Origin: Erigeron canadensis
Lineage: Eukaryota; Streptophyta; Magnoliopsida; Asterales; Asteraceae
Direction: 5' to 3'
Assembly (NCBI RefSeq): GCF_010389155.1
Contig: NC_057768.1
Span: 1,672,501 to 1,736,500 of the forward strand
DNA: 64,000 nt
In this document: piece after piece, positions 57,231 through 64,000 of the stretch
Layout: each line of letters opens with the position of its first letter
Position numbering within the stretch: the stretch's first letter is position 1
Made by a program: the position numbers and the translations under genes
The notes under the pieces: generated by a model
What the model was told of the DNA's origin: nothing
Database searches by the model: none
What the model saw: the letters and a program-made list of their open reading frames with translations, nothing else

Positions 57231-58859
57231 ATTCTAAACAGATATGGGTTATCCCAATAATAATGCTTAGCATCCGATATGAGCTTCTTCTTCTGTTGAC
57301 CCGAGAAATCATTTGGTATTTCACCTGCAACCATATAATTAGCAATGTCAGCAAACCAAGGACCTTCATCAGAACTAGAAATGACATTCAAATATTCATC
57401 GGGGAAGTGATCCTTAATTTCCCTATCCTGAAGCTCCTCCCGGTTCGGGTCCTCCAACTGGCTCAAATGATCAGCTGCTAAGTTTTCGGCACCTTTCTTA
57501 TCCTTGATTTCGATATCAAATTCTTGCAACAATAGAATCCATCGAATCAGTCTAGGCTTTGCATCTTGCTTAGAAAACAAATACTTCAAAGCAGAGTGGT
57601 CAGTGAAAACAACAGTTTTACTCAGTACAAGATATGACCGAAACTTATCAAATGCAAAGACTACCGCGAGTAACTCCTTCTTTGTAGTGGTGTAGTTTTG
57701 CTGGGCGGGATTCAAAGTTTTACTAGCATAGTAAATTGGCTTGAAATACTTATCATCCCTTTGCCCAAGCACCGCTCCAACAGCATAGTCACTCGCGTCA
57801 CACATAAGCTCAAACGGTAGATTCCAATCCGGTCCAACCATAATGGGAGAATTGGTCAACTTATCCTTCAATACCTGAAAAGCACTTAAACAAGATTCAT
57901 CAAAAACAAAAGGGACGTCCTTCTCCAACAAGTGGGTCATCGGACGAGTAATCTTGGAGAAATCTTTAATGAATCTCCGGTAGAAATCGGCATGGCCAAG
58001 GAAACTACGTACCCCTTTCACATTTGAAGGTAGGGGTAACTTGGCTATCACATCAATCTTAGCCCTATCCACTTCTATTCCGGCCCTAGACACCTTATGA
58101 CCTAGAACAATTCCCTCGGTTACCATGAAGTGACACTTCTCCCAATTCAAAACTAGACGAGCCTTTTCACACTTAGTCAACATCTTATCTAGGTTATGCA
58201 AACAAGATCTAAAGGAATCCCCAAAAACCGAGAAATCATCCATGAAAACCTCCATTGAGGTTTGAAGCATGTCCTGGAAAATGGCTATCATGCACCTTTG
58301 GAAGGTGCCGGGGCATTACACAAACCAAACGGCATTCGCGGTAAGCAAAGGTACCAAATGGGCATGTAAAAGTGGTCTTTTCTGGTCTTTCGGGTCGATG
58401 GGTATTTGGAAATACCCAGAGAACCCATCCAAGAAACAAAAGTATGCATTTCCGGCAAGTCTTTCCAACATTTGATCAATAAATGGGAGGGGAAATGATC
58501 CTACGGGTGGCATCATTCAACTTACGGTAATCTATGCAAACCCGCCAACCCGTGACAATCCTAGTGGCCAAAAGTTCATTATTTTCATTTTCAATGACCG
58601 TCATGTTACCCTTTTTGGGAACACAGTGGACGGGACTTACCCAAGAACTGTCAGCTATAGGAAAAATTATCCCTGCATCTAAAAGCTTAATCACTTCTTT
58701 CTTAACCACCTCCTTCATATTCAGATTAAGCCTCCTTTGTCTCTGGACAACGGGCTTAGCATCATCAACAAAATCTATCTTATGCATGCAAAAATCAGGA
58801 CTAATAACTGGAATGTCGGTGGTTTTCCAAGCAAAAGCCCGCTTATGAGCTCTAAGCAC
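57190..58859 (-). pseudogene. Athila reverse transcriptase and RNase H
   Basis: 58859-58476: thumb-side start with KTTDIPVISPDFCMHKI, VSPVHCVPKKGNMTVI and TGWRVCIDYRKLNDATR. 58516-58290: FLDGFSGYFQIPI, split over frames. 58291-57190: catalytic FMDDF followed by SVFGDSF, the primer-grip region ([17 protein letters not shown]), then RNase H with [32 protein letters not shown] and [11 protein letters not shown]. Two shifts break the frame between 58516 and 58290. Strong match to Athila-clade enzymes. Confidence 0.93.
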
Positions 58860-58881
58860 GGCTAAAAGAAGATTCTTCTCA

Positions 58882-59594
58882 TCACTCGAAAGTGCGGACG
58901 AGATGACAACGGGTAAAGAAGGATTTACCTGCTAAGTAAGCATACTCCAAGTGGGCAGGCAATGGCTTGAGCTCCAGATTAGTAGGGGGTACATCAACCG
59001 AGTTTGGCACCCTTGAGCTTCCATCAGCAACAACCTTTTCAAAGCTCTCATTTTCTGGAGGTGTCTCATCCATATCAAACGCCATCACCTCTGCAAACAA
59101 ATCATCATCACCAATGTCTCCAGCTCCCAAGCAAACGAGCTCCTCATCAACTTCTGTCTCCATGAATTCCTGAAACTCTTGATCTAAAGCATCATCAATG
59201 ACGTCAGTCCTGAAACAAGATTCATCAGTCGAGTAAGAATGCTTAATAGATCGTTCAACATTAAACACTATTCTATCCGTACCCACACCCAACGAAATTT
59301 CCTTATCTTTCACCCGGATGATAGCATCCGCGGTGTTAAGGAATGGTCTACCTAAAATCAAGGGTACCTTAGTGTCTTCTTCCATTTCCAGATCACAAAA
59401 TCAACAAGAAAGACTATATGACCTACTTGGACAGTCATGTTCTCAGCAATCCCAATGGGATACTGAAAAGAGTGGTCAGCTAGTCTTATACTCATACGAG
59501 TAGGTCTCAAAATACCGGAAGCCAACTTACTCCAAACCGAGTAAGGCATCAAATTGATACTTGAACCTAAATCTGCTAATGCCCTACAAGTCAA
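58882..59594 (-). pseudogene. Athila protease and linker
   Basis: 59594-59358 holds the retropepsin motif ALADLGSSINLMPYSVW (catalytic D in DLG; most relatives have DLGAS), and IRLADHS. From 59385 a second frame gives KVPLILGRPFLNTADAII, the conserved protease end, then an acidic linker to 58882. A one-step frameshift near 59370 separates the two halves. Confidence 0.88.
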
Positions 59595-59701
59595 AGTACG
59601 AATGGAACAAGTTATAAGAAAAATCCCTGGATCCTCAAGCTTAGGCGGAATCTATTGATTCTGCTAGATTGCAGAACACTCAGCATTGAGATATGTCGCC
59701 T

Positions 59702-61481
59702 TTACCTCATCCATCTTTCCTTTGTCTGTAACAAGTTCCTTGATAAACTTCGCATAATTGGCATTCCCTGTATCAAATCAACTAAAGACACATTAATATG
59801 AACATTTTTAATCATGTTAACAAATTTATCATATTGTTCTTCAATTTGCCTTCCTGAACCGCTGTCGAAATGGAACCTTAGGCTTATATGGTTAGCCTCG
59901 GGTGTCACCGCCGGTTCCGGTGGGGTAACCGGAGTCTTCACAGTCGGTTGATCTTCCATCATAATCTCCTCATCAACATCTTCAACTTCTTCATTTCCTG
60001 TGTCCTGCACATCTGAAACAACAACATTAGGATTAGGAGGAGCGGCATAGGATCTACCTGTACGAGTAGTAATGGCCTTCGCTTGCTCCTGACGAACAGG
60101 CGGTGGAGTGTACTTCTGACTACTGCTGGATCCTGATTCTGCTTTGGATTCTGCTGAGTGTTACTAGGCAAAGCACCCTGAGGCCTAGTTAGAGCAGCCA
60201 TCCTACTTTCAAGATCCTTAAAGTTAATATCTTGATTCTTGGCATTCATCTCCACCTTGCCATTAATCTTGTCTAGCCTCTCACTCAACTCCCGAGTATC
60301 CTCCCTTATGTGGATACTTGTGTTTGTCTCAATCTGATTACTCATCATCTGCTTCATCTCTCTCAGCTCAGCATTAGGATTGGTAATAGAAGAGGAGGAA
60401 CCCGATCCTTGACTTTGCTTAGTCTCCTGCTGCTATGGCTGACTTTGATAGTTGCTCTTTTGCCACCTGTTACCAGAAAAACGAGAATATTAGCAGGAAA
60501 AGAAGAGTTATAGGAATTGTTACCTGATGACCAATTCTGAAAACCGGTTCCTATGAAAACTCCTTGCTGATTCTGAACAAAGTTGACATCTTCAGGTCCC
60601 CGGTTGGGACACTCTTCGGAATAGTGTATGTCTCCACAATGGTCACATCCATCTGCTAGCACTTTCACATCTCGCTCTATATATCCAAATCTCGCTTCTT
60701 GGTTAGCAAAACCTTATCCATCCTTGCCGATAAAGCTTGAATCTCATCAATTACACTAGAACTATTGCTTCCATCGGCCCTTGCAACCTTGTTTTGCTTG
60801 AATTAGCTCTCATTCTTCATAAACCTCTTATCATCCATGGCCGCATTATCCTTCACCATTCGCTCCAAAATGTCAAAACCTTCATTTGGAGTAATCTTGC
60901 TAAAACTCCCACAAAAGCATATCCCATTCTCTTTTAGAAGCTTGGTCAATCCATCAAAGAACAATTCAACATACTTCTCCTTGGTCAATTCATGACCCGG
61001 ACAATTCCTCAACATCTCTTTAAAGCGGATCCATGCATCTACTACATCTTCCCCATCTTCTTGCATGAAAGACCTAATCAAGTTCTCCAAGCCTTTGAGT
61101 TCTAACCGAGTAAAACTCTCCGATAAAAGCTACCTTGAGTTGATCCCAAGTTGTAATTGAATTCTCAGGAAGATCATTAAACCAATCCCGGCTTCCCCGG
61201 TAAGAGTGATAGGAAAAGTTTCAAGTTTCACGGCATTCATTTGGTTTTGGCCATATTGGTAGAGCCGTGCCAACTTCTCAAACTCTCCAAGTGCTTATAT
61301 GGATCCCACTTCTTCTTTCCATCAAACTTTTGTTCCTCGATACTCTTTAAATGATTCGGTTTCAAATTAAAGTTTTGATCGACCGCGATGTTCTAATGGT
61401 GGAACCACGAGCCGAAGGAATATTGCGGGCTCGGTCTCCATACTTGATATCATTCGGATCTCTTGGTGGATTGTCACCCAT
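59702..61481 (-). pseudogene. Athila gag, broken
   Basis: ATG at 61481 starts MGDNPPRDPNDIKYG; shifts follow around 61390 and 61200. 61090-60803 carries the capsid motif (EDVVDAWIRFKEMLRNCPGH, FFDGLTKLL, FDILERMVKDNAAMDD). 60668-60363 has the zinc knuckle CDHCGDIHYSEEC and ECPNRG. 60357-59702 is a charged coiled-coil-like and proline-rich linker before the protease. At least four frame breaks. Confidence 0.85.
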
Positions 61482-61780
61482 CTCTTCTTTTACAAGTGCA
61501 AGGTCAAAGAATTCCTCAAGAAAGAAGCCTTCTTCTTCCCAATCTGGTGGTGCCGTGTAGTTAATCCTACGTCTAGGTGGAGTTTTAGTGGACTAAAAAG
61601 AGGTCTCCCCGAGGAGAATGTAAAATCATTCACTATTACAGTATCCTGCAAACACAACTAACACCACGCGTCAAATGCACCTGTGATAATTCAAAAACAA
61701 ATCTAACTAATAAAGCAATTAACTTCCTCACGCGTGAGGAAGGATCAAACCACTAAAAAAAACAACTAATTCGGCACACA
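61482..61780 (-). other. Athila leader between primer site and gag
   Basis: Upstream of the chosen gag start there is an open stretch with PPDWEEEGFFLEEFFDL, so gag may start earlier (about 61560). The rest is non-coding. Confidence 0.5.
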
Positions 61781-61799
61781 ATTCCCGGCAGCGGCGCCA
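61781..61799 (-). promoter_or_regulatory. Athila primer binding site (Asp tRNA type)
   Basis: On the minus strand TGGCGCCGCTGCCGGGAAT lies 5 bp after the LTR end; it matches the aspartate tRNA 3' end used by Athila/Tat elements with few changes. Confidence 0.85.
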
Positions 61800-61804
61800 A
61801 AATT

Positions 61805-63057
61805 TGATGTGCCAAAATCGATCTTTAAATTTATAAACTAAAACTACCAAAAACTCACTACTACGCACTCACGGGCAGTGGACCCGATCGTTTGTAATTT
61901 AGTTAACAGGTAAGTCTGAGTTCGTTCTCAGGGACTGTGAATGATTAGTTGCTTGTTAAATGGTTTGGAAAACAGGTGTTGCTTCGAAATTCCCTTTGAC
62001 AATTAAATAAGTTGATTTGCAAGATGATTGCATAAATTTAAAAGACAAGTTCAGACAATGTAATTAAAAGTCATCCACCTTGACTTCAAATGTGATTGCA
62101 TTTGATGAAGAACAAATTCTCTAGAGTTTAAAGATAGTCGTGACAAGATTACACTACTCACGTGGAACCACCAACCGTGAACAATTATCGAATCACCTAA
62201 ACTATTCAAATTACCCAAGCCGGTACCACCAAGACCAAGACAATCCTCCTAATAATCAGTTTTATTGACTCTCAATTATCAATTGAACCTATGTGACAAT
62301 AACGTGGTACCACTAACCGATATTAATCACGTTGACAAATTTAATCTCTCTTAAAATGATATTCACTATCATACCATGAACTAGTGATAATTACTTATAG
62401 ACAAGTAACCGTTTTAAGATCACATACACATTCAACTGGTACCACCAACGAAGAATCATATGCAACCAATATCGAAATTAATTAATGAAAAGAGTTAATA
62501 TCATCAAGATCACAGAACACGATAATTAAATAAACCCTTTGAATTAAAAATATAGCAATCACATTATCTGTCTCGTTTCATCAAGGTGGATGATTAAACA
62601 GTTAGCCACTCATGATCAATTCAAAATAATCAATGAAGTAGAAAAGAAACATGATGTACCAATTGTTTGAAGAAAATAAATTGCAAGACAATAATGTAGA
62701 ACGATCTAGATGGGTGCCCGTAATATCTTCGATGAATTCGCCTAAGTGAAACACTTGATTGGAGAAGGAAGACTCCCGATAGAGCAGCTCCTAGAAAGAG
62801 TTTAATACTAATTTTCGAGTTAGGGTTCTATTTCTACCCTTCAAAATCTGATCAGAAACAAGTCAGGATCTGTTCTCCCGTGCACCCACTGCGGCGCAGT
62901 GGTGTGACTTCTCTCACTGCAGCGCAGCGCAGTGAGGTGTTGGTCGACTTTGACTTCGGGACTGCGGCGTAGTGTTAGTGTGCACTACTGCGGCGCAGTA
63001 TGATTCCACGACCTCTTTCTCTTCAACAGACTGCGGGCAAGTCTTTCTGTTGCCGTC
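61805..63057 (-). repeat. Athila 5' LTR, truncated
   Basis: Aligns with 49014-50298 of the other LTR with several small deletions. Similarity stops at 63057, so the last ~356 bp (the minus-strand start of the LTR) are missing. Its TATA is damaged. Confidence 0.9.
62888..63042. repeat. Palindrome array D in the truncated LTR (5 sites)
   Basis: Sites start at 62888, 62916, 62961, 62987 and 63030. Compared with array A they carry more mutations (a GCGCAGCGCAG expansion, CGTAGT, CGGGCAAGT). Confidence 0.85.
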
Positions 63058-63403
63058 CACCAACTCATTTTTATCCGAAAAATGTACCTTCTTTTGAGAA
63101 TTCTTATGAGTCTTATATGGAGTTAAGGGGACCCTAGACGTAGATTATCTTATTCCATACTTTATCAATCTTTCATGATCTATCTTTTCAAAATCAATTT
63201 CATTGGATGTAAAAACAGTATCACATCCTTTCATTGTAAACATTTAATGTTTTATTGAGAGGACAAGTTGAATTTACTTGACTAGATCCTTTAGAAGCAC
63301 TAGCAACTAAACTCCATTCTTAGAATCCACTGGTTTAACAAATGAACTTTCAAGCTTATGTTCTTGTTAAGCTCTTTAATTTTATCAATTGAGCTTTAGA
63401 GCT
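63058..63403 (-). other. Unassigned coding-like fragment before the gap
   Basis: Not part of the Athila LTR. The minus strand has broken coding-like text in several frames (FVKPVDSKNGV, KGSSQVNSTCPLNKTLNVYN, SNEIDFEKIDHERLIKYG), in the style of a retrotransposon gag-pol linker. It may be a nested element or a misjoined contig end. Confidence 0.35.
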
Positions 63404-63503
63404 NNNNNNNNNNNNNNNNNNNNNNNNNNNNNNNNNNNNNNNNNNNNNNNNNNNNNNNNNNNNNNNNNNNNNNNNNNNNNNNNNNNNNNNNNNNNNNNNN
63501 NNN
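63404..63503. other. Assembly gap, exactly 100 N
   Basis: A block of 100 undetermined bases, the conventional size for a scaffold join of unknown length. Confidence 0.98.
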
Positions 63504-64000
63504 CTCCACCATTACGGCGCAAGGATCAAGGCCATTGTCAAAATAGGCATTAAGGGTGGGTGTATAGTTAACTAAGCTATGTATATGATATGTAAAGGAA
63601 TTTAGGAATGAAGGTTGATGAGAATTGTGAAAGATGAAAAAAGGATATAATGTATATGTTAAGTGTACAAAGTAGTCTAATACAACCCATACCATTGATT
63701 GTCATCAACCCACCAACCCAAAGCTGCCATCCGCGAACACCACCCGAAATTAGCCAAGCAAAACCCGACACCATTGTGGTGTATCAACTTCAAACAACTT
63801 ACAAACAACCAAATCTTCCAAATAGTACGACACACTTTCTAGACATTTAGAAATGAGAAATATCTACTAGTAGCCCGAGTTCTTCTCTTTTTTTATATAT
63901 TATTTTTCTGTTTTTCCATTCTCTTTATTCTCTTTTTTTTTTGAACCATTTTTACTCTACTAGCAATATCCTCTTTACAATGATAACTGTCTATAACACT
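63504..64000 (-). mobile_element. Athila 3' spacer of a second copy
   Basis: From CTCCACCATTACGGCGCAAGG the sequence follows 51015-51530 almost base for base, with small deletions. It is the non-coding part downstream of the third ORF of another Athila element in the same orientation. Confidence 0.9.

Larger units (their letters stand above)
49014..63057 (-). mobile_element. Athila-type Ty3/gypsy retrotransposon, decayed
   Basis: Minus-strand element with LTRs at 61805-63057 (5', truncated) and 49014-50655 (3'), an aspartate-tRNA-type primer site, gag, protease with DLGSSINLMPYSV, reverse transcriptase/RNase H, integrase and a third reading frame of the ATHILA ORF-1 type downstream of pol. 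This order plus the conserved 3' end GAGGACAAGC...AAGTGTGGGGGG is characteristic of Athila. Many frameshifts and stops make it defective. Its left end cuts a Helitron copy (49013/49014). The right LTR stops at 63057, close to a 100-N gap, so no target duplication can be checked. Confidence 0.92.

Overview
The window reads as nuclear DNA of a flowering plant, most likely a eudicot of the daisy family. The family call is inference from the style of the repeats. The nuclear eudicot call rests on spliced plant gene remnants, a mitochondrial atp1 fragment embedded in repeat DNA, and nested Copia, Ty3/gypsy (Tekay-like and Athila-like), Cassandra, Helitron, hAT, CACTA and foldback elements. The DNA is AT-rich and no complete, uninterrupted host gene was found. 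The host gene material is remnant: an atp1 N-terminus (1-302), a multi-exon HEAT INTOLERANT 4-like 3' portion with an in-frame stop (3511-4509), a YIP1/YIPF-family membrane protein with stops and frameshifts (16707-18731), an unidentified exon-like piece (24602-24856) and a possible small membrane ORF broken at a poly-G run (26754-26995).

Layout. 1-900: mitochondrial insertion. 900-6252: end of a gypsy pol, polypurine tract and a long LTR that contains a Helitron-like insert with the HIT4-like fragment. 6255-7442: a Cassandra TRIM (5S rRNA-like LTRs) split by a hAT-type element with an exact 8-bp target duplication. 7445-9091: two related Helitrons. 9240-9906: Copia-type LTR. 10282-16412: Copia element with both LTRs and target duplication TTATG. 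16707-18731: YIPF pseudogene with a foldback element in an intron. 18732-28440: gene-poor AT-rich DNA with MITEs, a solo LTR (22935-23658, duplication GATAT) and SINE-like DNA. 28440-32868: a minus-strand LTR cut by a 2.2-kb solo LTR (duplication ATTAA). 34788-44814: a 10-kb Tekay-like gypsy element (duplication ATGTA) with a deletion fusing gag to reverse transcriptase. 44815-49013: MITEs and a Helitron copy in inverse orientation. 49014-63057: a decayed Athila-type element on the minus strand. 63404-63503: a 100-N assembly gap, followed by the 3' spacer of another Athila copy.

The most unusual signal is a set of about 24 near-perfect palindromes (core ACTGCGGCGCAGT) in the Athila element. 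They occur in pairs, with centres alternately about 30 and about 45 bp apart. They sit just upstream of the LTR TATA box, and again in two blocks around the leader and putative intron of the third (ATHILA ORF-1/env-like) reading frame. The layout suggests a repeated regulatory module shared by the LTR promoter and an internal transcription unit. That function is inference; the arrays themselves are directly visible.
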